From Loxodes magnus (Eukaryota; Ciliophora; Karyorelictea; Loxodida; Loxodidae), in the NCBI GenBank assembly GCA_946699065.1, contig CAMPDV010000455.1:62001-126000 (forward strand): a stretch of 64,000 nt of DNA, read 5' to 3'. The position numbers were made by a program, and so were the translations under genes. How positions within the stretch are numbered: the stretch's first letter is position 1; every line of letters begins with the position of its first letter. Below, in pieces: positions 1 through 13,500 of the stretch. The notes under the pieces were generated by a model. It was not told where the DNA came from and did not search any database. It worked only from the letters and a program-made list of their open reading frames with translations.

Positions 1-635
1 ATTTTCTTATAGTTTCTTTCTTATTAGTGAGATGTAATTTTAATTTATTAAATTTCTAAGTAAAAGTATAAAATTTTATTTTTAAGTTTATAAGATTTTA
101 ATGTTTTAATTTTATTACTTTTATATCATTTATTTTTAGTCTAAATTTTATATTTCAAAAATACTTTTTAAATTTAATTTAGAAATTATATTTCTATCTC
201 TTATTCAATTCTATAAGATATTTATTTTCTAATCTAAATAAAAAACACTTTAAGATTATATTTCTTTATTCCTAAGATTACTTTATACTATTAAGTTAAT
301 AAGTAACTTACTAATATTTTATTATTTCTTAGTAATAGTAAAAGCTTTTTCTATTATTTACCTCTATATACCTTTTAACTTCTATTTAGTATTCTAACCT
401 TTTTAGATTTATTATTCTTTCTCTTATATCTTTATTATTATATCTGTATAGGTAAATCTTCAAACTTAAAATGATATGTTTTCTAGCAAATAGGGCATGA
501 CATTAAGTCTTTTAAATAATATTAAGTAGACAAATATACACCACAGTAAATATGTGAACAAGGTAAGACAGTTGGAAGGGCGTTAGTTAAGTTATAACCT
601 TGCAAGCAGATTAAGCATTTTGGTAAGGCTTACGT
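1..635 (-). pseudogene. RING-coiled-coil-kelch gene, copy 1 (broken, cut by window edge)
   Basis: This is the 5' part of the gene found whole at 20053-21576 and 41536-43059, and the rest lies left of the window. The RING region is still readable (C-L-I-C, C-S-H-I-Y-C, C-P-I-C), but three defects are visible against the other copies. The start codon position reads ACG instead of ATG (633-635). The zinc-ligand Cys that follows the CG doublet has become Tyr. A 4-bp deletion just after the RING shifts the frame. It is a host gene copy decaying after the tandem duplication. A rescue by an upstream exon cannot be excluded but is not suggested by the sequence. Confidence 0.8.
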
Positions 636-3600
636 TTTATTATAATTTAGATAAAAAGTGAGTTTAAATAGTAAATTTATAACAGTAAGTATCAAAAATA
701 AAGTATGATAAATATAAAATTTATATAGATTATATTTAAATATAATTTGTTTAAAATAACTGGTCTTATATAAGAGTCTAAAATAATAATAAATAGTTTA
801 TAGTAAAAATATAATATAAATAGATAATAATAATATATAATATTTTAAATATAATTAAAGATTAAATCTATTTTACTATAAAAATTATAGATTTTTTAAT
901 CTTAAAGATAGTCTAAATATTATATTCGTTTATACTATTATATTTTTTATAAATTTGTATAAAATTAGATAACTAAAGTTTTTTGACTAAAGGTAATTTT
1001 TTATTTAATTAAGGATTTTAATAGAATTTTCGATAATTTTTTTTTTCGAAGAAATTAAAAAAATTAGAATAAAAACTAAGTGATAAATCTCTCTTAGTAT
1101 TTGGATTTAAATATCATACTTTAAATATTAAAATAAAAAATAATAAAATTAAAATATTATAAGGGAAATTTATATTAAGGATAAAATATATTAATTTCTA
1201 TTTAAAAGCAAGGATCTTTATTTTAGTAAAACATTAATAATTAATTCTAATATTTAATATTAATATACAGTTTTTCAAAAATATCAATTATGAATAGAAA
1301 AGATAATTCAATAGGGTTTTAAAAATAAATAATTATATCAAACGATAAAACGAATTATAATTAATTTTTACTAAATAGATATTTTAATTTATTATCATTA
1401 ATATTAATAAAATAAAAATAAAAAATTATTATTTGCATAAAATATAACATTTGGAAATAATTTACTATAATAAAATTAATTGAAAAGCTAAATTAATTAA
1501 TTTAAATTATATAATTTTAAATTAAAAATTAAACTATAAATTTATATAAAATAAAGGCTATTATAAATACTATTTTTTATATAAGTATTTTAATTACATA
1601 AAGAATTAAAAAAAATATAAACTTAATAAAAAATTATAAATTAAGCTAAAAATAATCAACTAGATAATCTATAAAATCTAATTCATTTTATCTATTTAAT
1701 ATAGTAAATTTAATTTTTACAGTAATTTCCGGTATGAGGTTTAGTTAAAATGAGATAAAGTGATATCTAATAAAGAGTTTCTAAATAAAATAATTAGTTT
1801 GTTTAATATAATTAGTAACCTTTTATACTAGTTTTGCTAGATTTAAAATATATATCTTAAATTGAAAAACATAAAATAATATTTAAATTATAATACTTAA
1901 ATAATATATTTTTTTATTGATACTAAAGATTAAATAAAAAAATAAATATGAATAGAATTAATTTAAATTTGAGATTTTTATTAAGGGCAGTATAAAAACT
2001 ATATTATCTCTAAATTATATAAATTTCTAAATATATTACATCAGATTACTTTAAATCAAATAAGAAAAATTATTTTAATTAATAACTAAAATATTTTAAT
2101 TAGTTTAAAAAATAAATTATTTTATAATGATAATAAATTTATAAAGTAAAGAGTAAATTAACAAATCACATAATTTTATTTTAAAGGAAATAATATTAAA
2201 AATGTGTTAAAAAATAATTAAAACATTTTTGAATTAAATATTGTAAAATATATAAAATCTTTTAAACATCAATCTAATTTTATAAGCTAAAACTTTATAT
2301 AAACATTATATAAGTACTACTAAAATATTAATAAAATCTAAATTAAAATGAGTAATAAGAAAAATATATATATTAGACTCATCATATTTATTTTATTTAT
2401 TTTATATATTATTTTTACTTTATTATTATTTATCTACAAAATTTTCTTTACTTTAATCTTGACTGAGTAAGAGATTTCTATCTTTTATGAGAGAAATGTT
2501 ATTTAAAATATTTTCTGATGCTGCAATCTGACTAAGATTATTGATTGGATTCCTAGTAGTTTCCAAATAAAGACTAAAAAAATATTAGCTATTCAGTATT
2601 TGGTATTAATTATAATTAAAAATTAAAACAATAAAATTAAAATCTTCGAAAGCTCCTTTTAGAGATACAAAGTTATAATAGTATTTTTTTTGTAAAAGAA
2701 TGTGATTTAAATATAGTATAGTACTTACTAATATTTGTAGTAAAATAAATATAAAATCTCAATTAAATTAATTAATATTTAAGATAAAATTTTACTTTAA
2801 TTGAAACCAATAAATATACCATTAATTAAGAAATAAAATTACAAATAAAAGAAAGATTAAAAACCTCTGATTATCAGCTTTTTATAGATATCTGAATTTG
2901 AAAATGATTCTTTTAATAATTTTACTCAATGTTATTTAATATGGGAAGTTTAGTTTTAAGCCTTCTTTTTCAATATTAATTATTAATATTTAATCCTTTT
3001 AAAATTTTTTAAGTTTCTAATCTTTTTACTTCTTCCAACTTAAATTTCTTACATATCTTTAATTAATTGCTATGAGAAATCTTAATAATATCATTTCTTT
3101 CTTGGAATTATTTAGTAATATAATCAAATTAATTTATTGGTCTTTTAAGTATAGATCCTCAGTATTATTTAATTACTATTTAATGCTCCTTCTATATTTA
3201 TTTCAATTAAGATTTACTAAATAGTTAATTTAATTGAGATTTAGACTAATTATAATAATTCTTTCAAGAGAAAGTGAGAAGTTGACACAATTTAGATTCT
3301 TAAGCCAAAAGAATTAGCAACTATAAGAATAAAAATGAATGCAACTGTTTAATAAGTAACTTCAAATTATTATCTTCCTAGTTTTAGGAGTTTTTTTGAT
3401 GGATTCATGAAGCTACAGATAATATGAAATAAATAATTTTTTAAAAATTTAAAAGAAATTAAAAAAGAAGGGAATGAGGTGTTGGTGATGGAATTACTTG
3501 CAAACATTTTAAGAATTTTTGTTTAACAGTTATCTAATCTAAATAAATTTATCTTTCTGAATTTTTTATTTCTAATTTCATCTTCTTTAAGTTAAAAGAA

Positions 3601-6029
3601 TAATGTCATACAAATAATTAGTCAACATTTCATTAGAAAGTTACATTTCTAAAATGTGATTGCCTTTTTAGTTATAGTTAAACACTTCTATCTTAAAATT
3701 ATTTTAAGATTGTTGAAAAAAAAACTTTAGTTTCTATAGAAAGAATAGCGATATAATTACAAAATAAAAAAGAATTATAAATAGAAAGTTCGTTAGCAAT
3801 ATAAGAAACTATTTTATGATTTAAAATACAGTTTTACATTATTTAAGGAATGAAAATGTATAATTGTTACTGCCTCAACATCCAGATGCTACTTCTAGAT
3901 TCAAATTTCTTGATTAGAAGTGAGAAAATCTTGCATAATCTTATAAACATTTTTTTGATTCTGTCAAATTTTTCTTGTCTGTTTTGTTTTTTGCTTTATT
4001 CTTAACTCTTCATTTTATTTTATTTTTATAGTTTTTATAGTTTTTCTATTTTTTTAGTTTCTTATGTTTCTTATGTTCATATCTTTTAACTTCTAGATTT
4101 TTAGATGTAATTCTCTATCTTCTCGTGAAACAGAACAACCTAAAAAAAAATAAAGAAATTAAGAAATAAATCAAAAAGTTTATTTTTTATTGAGAATATA
4201 ACTTATGTACCTCTTTTTTAATTCTTCTAAAATAAAAAACAGTAAGAACAAAGAAATCCTGCCATTCATTCATCATAAGATCCTCAAAAAAACTAACACA
4301 TTTTGGCTTTTTAAATCCTTGAGTTATAAAATTTTCTTTCATTTATATATATTTTCAAGCTTTATAGCATTAAAATAGCAGACAAGTCTACAAATTCACA
4401 TCATAATTCTTTTAAAAATCGATTAATTTTTGCTCTAATCCGAACTGTGGTTACACATTTTATAGTTTAAATATGCGAAAAGTTATTTCAAAAGGTCAGT
4501 TTAAATCCATAGAATTGATATTTTGCATTTATTAAATGAACACAAGAAAAAAAAAATTATATTAAGCAACTAAATCGAATCCATTTATACCTCTTTGTCA
4601 TAATCCTTATCTATAAAATAATTTTATTAATACTTCAAGATGAAATTCTATGTTAAAATTTGGAGTTATTATAGTTGTTTAAAGTAAAGCTTGATTTAAT
4701 TTGAGTAAGCTTGGCTTTAGAAAAATGAAAAAATAAATAATTTTGGGTTGGAAATTACTAAATATGTATTTTTTCTCCTACCTTCACTATTATTTTGCTA
4801 AAATTTATAAAATTTGAAATCAGTGCTTGCTTTACTTGTTGCAGTGGCTCTTGTTATTTTGATTAAAACATTAAACTCATTTATTTAACTTTAGATTATC
4901 TATCTTTAATGTATTTTGTAACTCCTTAAAGACATTTATAACATAATGAAACATATTTTATTATTGTGATACCATTATTTTTTGATTTATCGCATATTAG
5001 TTTATTGTTAAAAAAATATTAACCTCAAACAAGCTAGGTCTTCACTGTCATAGATATTGATGATTTTAAGATAACTTTTCATGATCTATTCCTTTGGTCA
5101 AATCCCAATCATTTTCTATTAATTAATTAACTGCTTTTTAGATATAGGGAGCTTCTTTATTTTCTTTAAGTATTTTTTCCTGTAAAGTAAAATTTCTTGA
5201 TAGCATTAAATTCTAAATTAATTTCCATTTAATTTTCTATTATTTTTTTTGCTTAAGATGGTAACAACTTCTTGCTTAATGTCCAGGCATCTTAAAGTAC
5301 TAGCATGACTTTGATCTTCTGTAGGAAATGTGTTTTTTATTTATTTTTGTTCTATTTCTATTTGGTTGTAGAATATTTAGAATTTTTCTGGTTTATAGTT
5401 TCAATTATTTTAGATTTTCAATATGATCTATTCTGTCTATAAAAATTCCACCTTCGAATTGCTACAAGATAAGGCTTAGAATTAATTCCCATCTTAAAAT
5501 TGAGTTTAACAAATCTTAAACTCTCTATTAAAGATCATTAGCAGTCTTTGTCAATTTTTGATCTCCATATAAAGAAAGACACACCATACAATGTGTTATT
5601 GGGTTTATGGAATAGGTTTGTTTCTTTGAAGTAATATATTTATAATAATTTGATGTTATTGGATTATTTTCACTAAAAAGTTAAAGAATAAAACAAAATT
5701 AAGTTTCCATTTCTAAAGCTAAAGAACTAAAACTATGCTGATTAGAGATATATGTCTAATAAAGCCAATAATAAATAAATTATAATATACATTTATTTTA
5801 CTAAAATACTTAAAGAAATCAAAAAAACTAGCATAATGCATAGATATCTTAAGATTAAATTAAGACATAAAAATTAAAAATTAGAAAGCAAAAAAGGAAA
5901 CTAAATTCCTTTAGTTTTATTGAGTTATAAGGGAACTATGATTTATATATAAATATCATAAGTATATGTCCCTTTTTTACATAATAAGTAATATACTCAA
6001 TTTTAAATCAAATATCAATATATAGAAGT
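636..6029. other. Unit 1 spacer, no gene recognised
   Basis: Very AT-rich sequence. It includes a block at about 3355-5134 that is absent from unit 2 but has a diverged counterpart in unit 3 (about 49100-51000), so unit 2 lost it. Around 4250-4350 the minus strand has a short stretch conserved with 50130-50320, but no domain could be recognised. No RNA gene is seen. Confidence 0.6.
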
Positions 6030-7296
6030 CTCTTTAAAAACTAAAATCAAATAAGACAAGAAATTGAAGATTTTAGTGGTTCTGGAAGTGTTGAAACTTA
6101 TGTATTTTTTGATGATATAAGGAATGCATTGAAAATTAATAAAAATATTATGCAATTATAGCAAAATTATTTGAAGATTATTTCGAATCTGTTTTAAGTA
6201 AATGATAAATGAATTTATTCCGTTAAATAATTTAAGATTCAACTAATACTTTTAACAAATGCCTTAGTTTCACCTAAACTTCTAATATAGGAATTTAAAA
6301 TATATACCTATTTTTAATTCTTAAAATTAGCATGCTGTGATTTTCAAATATAAATAAGATACAACTTTAAGTACTAACTCGGGTGGAACTTTCGGTTATG
6401 AGTCAAATTCTCAATTATATTGACAAACATCAACAAAAACGATATAAAACTGGTGCATTACAGCTAAAGTACTGCCAATAGAAGAATCTAGTTCTTGATA
6501 AAAGATATTTTATTCATTTTCTGACAATAAAAAGACAGGAATCGTATAAATTGTATTAACAGACTGAATTCTAGTTAATAACTTAGCAAATAATGTTTTC
6601 TTTGATATTAAAAAAAAGTTTAGCATCAAGTTGCAAATATTTATAAAAAAAGTAGTGCTATATGTGGTTCATGAAACTATTTTAATAAGCATCTTAATAA
6701 TTTAAAGCATGCACAATAAGCAAATGTGAAAAATGCGATTAAACAACATCTTAAAAATGAATAGATGGATAGAAGTGTACTCAAAATACATGTTATGGTA
6801 CCTTCAGTGCCTTCCGTCCAATTAATAAGATAAGGATAACGATGATATATGCTAACTTGTCATGAAGTAATTCCAGGATGTACTCGGTGCACATAAGAAG
6901 GAAGTATATGTTCTTAATGTACTAGTGGTTATTAACTTAAAAGTGATAGTTACTAATCTTGTGAAAATTTAGTAACTAAATGTATTTTATGTAGTTAAAA
7001 TATTTATTAGTTATGCTTATAAGGTAAAAAAGACACACGGGGTTTGCTAAAATTCCTGCTTCTAAGATTAATAAGGTTATGACTACGACTTTGTTTGCTT
7101 AGATTGCTCTTTATTTTTTAATGGATACTTGATTTATAGTAAATAGATCCAAGCCTTTTTAGAATACTCTTTAGGTTAATTTTTCGATTTTAAAAACTAA
7201 AGTTGCTAGAGATGCTCTCAAGAACTAGAAGACTGCATTTCTAGCTCTCTTGATTTAGATTCTTGCTTCTAATATTAAAATCGTAAGATAAAATGA
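6030..7296 (+). CDS. Cysteine-rich surface-protein-like gene, copy 1 (introns likely, 5' end unknown)
   Basis: Using TAA/TAG=Gln and TGA=Trp, the plus strand encodes a Ser/Thr/Asn-rich segment (for example N-S-G-G-T-F-G-Y-E-S-N near 6380), followed by paired-Cys repeats near 6870-6960 (C-T-R-C, C-S-Q-C-T-S-G-Y, C-I-L-C) and 7035-7270 (C-L-D-C, C-Q-R-C). Such C-x2-C...C-x2-C-x-G-Y repeats are common in the growth-factor-receptor-like ectodomains of ciliate surface proteins. The frame changes several times. At one change a 20-nt GT...AG segment (6102-6121) restores it, so short introns are likely, but decay is also possible. The last frame ends at TGA 7294-7296, just before homology with unit 3 resumes. 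No ATG could be assigned. The family call is inferred from cysteine spacing only. Confidence 0.5.
6102..6121 (+). other. Candidate 20-nt intron in the cysteine-rich gene
   Basis: The segment starts GTATTTTTT and ends ATATAAG. Removing it joins two frames that both look coding (G-S-G-S-V-E-T-Y before, E-C-I-E-N after). The same 20 nt are present in copy 2 (25257-25276). Introns of about 15-20 nt are known from heterotrich ciliates, so the size is plausible, but there is no transcript evidence. Confidence 0.45.
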
Positions 7297-7689
7297 TATA
7301 ATCTATTATTTAAAATGAGACTAAAATAAAAAACTTAATTTTTATTATTTGATTTATCATTTTTTATTGCTATTACATATAGTCAGATTAAAGTCAATAT
7401 TATTATTTATAATAAATTAACTTCTAATTATTTTTTTTATTTCTATTTACATTTTTAATTATTTATGAATTAATGTTTTCAAATAAAATATTATAAAGAA
7501 TTTAAGTTAAGCTTATTATAGCCTCCTTTTAAAAAATGTCTAAATTAATTAAACATAAAAATTATCTTTTGCTAACTAACTAGAAATTATTACAATGCTT
7601 AAGAACTAACTAAAATAAGATATGAGATTAAGCTTTATTTAGATATAAGTAAAATCAAAGTTATTACATTTGTTTTATATTACTGAATA

Positions 7690-8455
7690 TTATGATATAA
7701 TCAGAGTAAAAATGGAAAATTTCTTGCATAAGTCTCTTCTTAAAAGGATTCATCTTAGTCAAAATATGATTAATAAAAAGTACTTTAAGAACTTCAAGTT
7801 ATGCAATTAGAAAATTTTAAACTCCTAAGAACAGTATAAGAAATAGAAAGAAAAATAGAATATCCGATGATTAACTCACAAGAGAAAAAAATTGAAAATA
7901 AACAGTCAGGAAATATAAGAATAGAAAAATTAGAAGAAAAATTCAACCAATTCGCAGAGTTAACTGAAAGCATATTCTTATAAAAAATATAAATGAATGA
8001 TCCGATGGATGTTGAGCAACAGCCCATAAAAACTTTCATTCCATATTGGAAAATAATGATATACTGGTACTGAAAGTAGCCAGGGCATAAAGTAAGAAGC
8101 TGCTTCCAATTTTAATAAAAATAAAAGAAAATAATAGAAAACTAATGGGAAAATGTTTTCAGGATCTATTGCAACTAAGAAGGTAAATTATATAGAAAAA
8201 AATACTACAACTAAAGAGTGAAGCTCCTTATATCTAATAGGCGGTTAACGAATTCAATAAAAAGTGACTGGGATTCGACCTATCGGAAAAGATTAGAAAT
8301 AGCAGAAATAGCAATCTAAAAATCACCAAGACCTATGATAGACAAAATCCAAACAGATTTGAAGTTGATACTTATACCTAACTTTAAACTTAAAAGTGGT
8401 TAGCCTAAAAATGGCAGACCCACTATAATCTATTATTTATTTATTTATTTATGTT
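7690..8455 (+). mobile_element. Zinc-knuckle retroelement fossil, copy in unit 1
   Basis: Insertion of about 765 bp that is absent at the matching site of unit 3 (about 51877). The plus strand encodes a coiled coil rich in Glu, Lys and Leu (about 7785-7980), then the family motif D-P-M-D-V-E (near 8002) and the remnant of a CCHC knuckle (near 8060). After ~300 bp, sequence like AGTGGTTAGCC follows and the element ends in TATAATC plus a (TTTA)n run (8425-8455), the usual mark of target-primed retroposition. It is broken. Class (LINE ORF1 or gag-like) is unresolved because no reverse transcriptase is present. Confidence 0.65.
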
Positions 8456-9156
8456 CTTTCTTTGTTAAAATTATATAGATATGTGATATCTTTAGATTTG
8501 ATGGTGTTATATAGATGCTTTATAAATCATTTTTAAGACATCTTGTTATTGTTAAGCTTTCTAAATTTTAAATATTTGATTTAATTTAATTTTTATAAAT
8601 ATAGAAATGTTTACTTAAAAATCAAACTTTCTAGGAAATGTTAGCTTTTTTCATTTTTATTAATATTAGGGATAATTTTCTTAGTATTTATTAACTTTTT
8701 ATTTAGTTAAAAAATTATTAATTTCGCTTAATTTTTGTTCTTTTAGATTTTAAACTTTACGTATGCTTTTAATTGAGAAATAGCCTCTAATTTCCCTATT
8801 TTCTGGATAGATGCTATTTAAAAAAATTTGAACATATATTTTATTTAGCTGAATTTAAATTTTTGTGATTCATAACCCCCTTGCTCTAAGTAAATACCGT
8901 TTTGTATATACAAAAGTTCATTTAAAATGATTAAAAGTATTCTATTTATCAATTGTCGTTTTTAAAAAATTCTTTATGAATAATTCTAATTAAATTTTGA
9001 AGAATAATAATTATTCTCTTAATTAGATTTCATTTCATATAATTTTCAATGCAAATTTATAAATATTAAAGTCAGAAAATAGTTAATTCTTAATTTTTGC
9101 ATTGTTATTTAACAAAAATCATTTTAATAATTGAATATAATAATATTTGCTTTTTT
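8456..9156. other. Spacer downstream of MORN copy 1, no gene seen
   Basis: AT-rich, with a counterpart at 27597-28299. It contains the in-frame TGA (9046-9048) that becomes the first possible terminator of MORN copy 1 after the loss of its usual one. Confidence 0.6.
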
Positions 9157-10521
9157 TTAAAGCTATTGTTCATAAAATTTATCATTTTCGAACTTTCCTT
9201 CTTTCTTAGTTCCATTTTTTAACCTTAGAATGCCCTGTCCTTGCTTTAGACCATTTATTCAATTTCCTTCGAAAATTTTTCCATTTGCATAGTAATAAAT
9301 ACCTTTGCCCTGTCTTTTGTCATTTTGAAATTCCCCAACATATTTGTCTCCTTTTTATGGACCTTATCCCCAAATAAATTTTCCTTAGCCTTGTTTTTTA
9401 CCCTTTACGTAATATCCTTCAAACAGATCTCCATTTTAATATTTTTGAATACCTTTTCCATGCTATTTCCCATCAATCCAATCACCTTCATAGAGATCAC
9501 CATATGCATAATAGTATATTCCTTTGCCATGTCTCTTGTTAGCATTAAAATCGCCAACGTATTTATCTCCTGCATATTAGCCTTATTCTCAAGTAAAAGT
9601 ACCTTATCCTTGTCTTTAATATTTTACAAATTATCCTTCATACTTATTTCCGTTCTTTCATATGAAAACTCCTTTTCCAAGCTTATAGTCATTTTCCCAA
9701 CTTCCCTCGTAGATGTTTCCACTGGAATAATAATAAGTTCCTTTACCGCATTTTTTATCATTATAGTATTCTCCAATATATTTATCTCCTTTTCCTTAAT
9801 CCCAAGTAAAAGTTCCTTTTCCTTATTTTTTATTGTTTACAAGATGTCCTTAGTATCTTTCTCCATTAACTCACTTAAAGGTGCCATTTCCGTTATACAG
9901 GTTGTGAAAGAATTCTCCCTCATAGACATTTCCATTTGAATAGAAATAAACTCCTTTTCCATGTCTTTTTCCTTATAGCCATATTCCCATATAAACATCT
10001 CCTTTCCAAGGTGGAACATTATAAAAGTAAACTCCTTTTCCTTCTTTTTTATCTTAATACCACTTTCCTTCATATTTATCGCCACTTTGATACAAATAAG
10101 TTCCATGACCATGATTAATATGACTGTTTTTTATGATGTATCCAGTATAGGTATCTTACCCGTAAGCTTTATCGACAACGTAATCAACTTCTTGCTCTCG
10201 ATAGACTTTATAATTTTAAGGTTCGTACTTGAAAATTTTGTAAAAGTCTTAAAATTTCTTTTATAGCTGAACTTTATTTTCTTCATTCTCTTGCACCTAA
10301 GCAGCTTACATAAGCATTTTTTATTAATTTTTTTAGGAATATTCCTGATAGTCTTCATCTTCATCTTTATCTTTATCTAAATCAAATTCAATATCTTTGA
10401 AATGAATTGGTGCAAGTAAATCTTAGTCATTATCAACATCTTAACACTCTTTATAAGTATTGCTCCTTAAATTTGCCTGAATATTTTTTTATTAATTTTT
10501 CCTCCCTCCAAATTCACCCAT
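9157..10521 (-). CDS. MORN-repeat protein, copy 1 (terminator altered)
   Basis: A single reading frame from ATG 10521-10519 encodes 454 aa. Residues 1-145 start M-G-E-F-G-G (a Gly2 that could be myristoylated), then an acidic stretch (about 48-58) and a Gln-rich segment. From about 145 to 450 lie roughly 13 MORN repeats of the form Y-E-G-x-W/F-x-N-x-K-x-G-K-G-x-Y/F. MORN repeats usually bind membranes or scaffold cortical and flagellar structures. Gln is encoded by TAA and TAG and several Trp by TGA throughout. At the codon where copies 2 and 3 end with TGA, this copy has TAA (9157-9159), so the frame runs on to TGA 9046-9048 and would add ~37 residues. Otherwise it is intact. It could be functional with a longer tail or an early pseudogene. 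Confidence 0.85.
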
Positions 10522-13500
10522 CACTCCTTATAACTGGAGACTTTTACTTTATTTTTTATGCTTTTACTTTATTTAAGTATTTGCTTAAGCGTTACCCATT
10601 TATTAATAAACTTAATCTCAAAAAAATTTAAAAATAATAGTTTTAATTATTTTATAGGTCCAAGTAACTTATTTAAATTCATTCCAAATCTAAAATTAAT
10701 TTAAGTTTCCCATAAAGTATACCATTGCTGAATAATTATGCTTACTCTTTATTAAGTTTACTCTGTATAAAGCATTAATTCTAATTTTATTTTATTAAAG
10801 AGCTAATTAAAAAGGCATTAGCTTTATTTAAAAGACTGATTTATTTAGGCTTAAGCATTTTTATTTTCTTTATCTTTAATCTAGAATTATATGAATGTTG
10901 GATAATCTCTCTAATACATTTTCTTAAAAACTTAATTAATTCTACATCTTTATTATTTACTCAGTCCTGCTTATAATATATCTTTATTCTTACAATACTT
11001 AGTAATAAAAAGCTTTACTAACACTTTTTGTAATTTTAGTAGTTTTTTCTATTTTGCTTAACTTTATATATATTCCAAAGCTTTGCCTATTTTATTTAAG
11101 TTAAAGAAAGATAACAAAATCACACTTATTGTTTTTTAAAAATATTTCGATTATAGAAATAACTCTTGAGCTTGTAGAAGAACCCTTATAATGAATGATT
11201 TTTATAAAAATAAATAAAAATTATAAATGAAACTATCTACACTATCTAAGATTTATTATTGCTATTTTTATATATCCTAATTTTAGCTTAAATATACAAT
11301 TTAATAAAAAGCTATAAAAAAAGAAGCAACTATATCCTTTTTAATTACATATAGCTGCTTAGAATAAAATTTTTTAATTAATTGTTTCATGTTTTAATTA
11401 AAAATTATCTAAGGTAGTGCTTGTATAAAATAATATATATATGCTTTTAGATTAAGAGTTCTTTGATAAAGATATGTGTGTAAAGAATATCTATAAAAAA
11501 GTTGTATTAATTGTGTTTATGTAGAAGCTTATTTAGAAGAATATGATTAAATGTAACTTCTTTAATTAATTAAAAAGATTATCTTTACTTTTATCATTTA
11601 TGTATAAAAATTTAGAATGTATAATAATGCTTAATCAATTAAGTAATTTTTATTTCACTTTCAACTAAAACTCAATTTTATATAATTTAAACCAGATTTT
11701 TAAAGGACTTAGTTTAAAGGAGTTTTTTTTCTCTTATTCGATCTATACTTAGCTTATTAAGGTAAATTATAATCATTATGTAAATTTTCCCTAAAATGTT
11801 CAGTTTTTTATAAATTGTTTCTAAAAAAAGAAAAGGAAGGCTATTTATTTCTCTCTTTTACTTTGCCAATTTCATACTTTGAACTGTAATTTCAATTAAC
11901 AAAAAATTTAATTTAATATTCATTTCCTAATTATTATATTTAACTTAAATTTAATAACTTTTTGGCTCAAATGCTTAGGCAGTTAAATAAGTAGGTTATT
12001 AATTGCGAATATAAATTTGCAGGCTGAGAACTAAAAAAGGATAGAATAACGGGGAGTAAAGAATTTTATGATTGAATGATATAAATTATAAAAAATTAAA
12101 ACTACACTGAATATACACTTCTTGATTAAAAATATAGGGAATTATTATAAAACCAAGCAAATAATTTAAGTTAAATTTTATGTTTAAATCAATCTGGATT
12201 TAACCAATTAAATTTGAGAAAAAGCAAAAAATAAAGAATTTTATTGCTGGTATAGCAATGATTTGTTTAAGAATAATCATAATTAAAATTAAATTAAAAG
12301 GTAGCTTATCATTATTAATTCATACTAAACACTTGTAATGGCTTAATTTTTAAATATATATACTAAATTATATAAAACTTACTATATCAATTATGATGAA
12401 AAGAGTAGACTTATAAAAAGGCAATGCTACTAAATTATTATAAATGGTTTCATCATCTTCGTTTATCAAGGCTTTACTAGCTAAGAAGTATTCTTAATAA
12501 TTATCACTTTTACAAAGAGCATAAATATTATATCGTTATGATGCTTCTAAAGGAGGAATTACGTAATTTTTAATTATTTAGAAAACCTTAAACTCAACAA
12601 TATGAAGGACAAAACCACCTTACAAAATCTTGATTTTATAGAAATAGTTTTAGATAGCTTCAGATTCGAAATCTTAATGCGATCTTAACAGGAAAGGATA
12701 AGAGAGGAAATTGATAAATATGTTAAAGATTTTATAAGCAATGTAGTGTCAAAAGAAAACAGGATATATGCAAAAAATACTTCCATACTAAGAGTTAATT
12801 AGAAAAGATTGCAGAATGGAATCAAGTGAACATACCTGAATTATAAAAAATTAACAAGAGGTAAAACCCAAAAAATAGATTAGTCATTATTGGATCAATT
12901 CTAAAAAGATATTGAGTAAAGACTGAGGTCTATCCAAAATATATTAGCTGATTCATTGGCTTATGAAAGTATGGTGTAAATTTAAAAGAAGATATAAATT
13001 GAAGAAGATTGTATTTAATATAAAAAGATTAATAAAAAAAATAGATTCAGATATATCAAGAGAAGATCGAATGAAACTTATGGAAGAATAAGTTGATACA
13101 GTAGAAGAATCGGAAAAAAACGTAGCAAGAATGATATCTTTCCAATATTTTCTGTGAAATTATTAAAACTTTTTGAATCATGGCGAACAAAATAAAGGGT
13201 GGCATCATATTAATATATTATGTTATGTATTATAACTTCTAAGTTTTTTTCAAAGCTGAATTTTATTTGTTTTCTCGATCTTAAATGTAATGAAAATACA
13301 TAAAAACTCCTATGATGCTTGAAAATTTTTTTAATTGATTATAAGTTAGGTTACAACTCTGGATTTACTAATTAGATATGCAAGATTAAAATAAGAATTT
13401 TATCTAGTTCCTTTTATAAATTATGTAAAGTTCATAAATTTAAATGCAGCGCAATACTCAACCTCTAAAGCACTTAAGTATTTAAAGCCAGATTCATTGA

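Noticed and set aside
9325-9939. 204-codon plus-strand frame (and its copies at 28468 and 53283)
   Set aside because: It is the antisense of the MORN gene. The minus-strand frame has clear repeat periodicity, while this one is hydrophobic only because MORN codons are rich in A and G.
9837-10112. 91-codon minus-strand ATG frame inside the MORN gene (also 28980, 53795)
   Set aside because: Out-of-frame shadow. The MORN frame on the same strand runs through TAA/TGA as sense codons and explains the conservation.
10800-11900. Possible gene conserved between units 1 and 3
   Set aside because: Sequence is alignable to 54740-55800, but gaps are not multiples of three in any frame tried, so conservation is probably just common descent.
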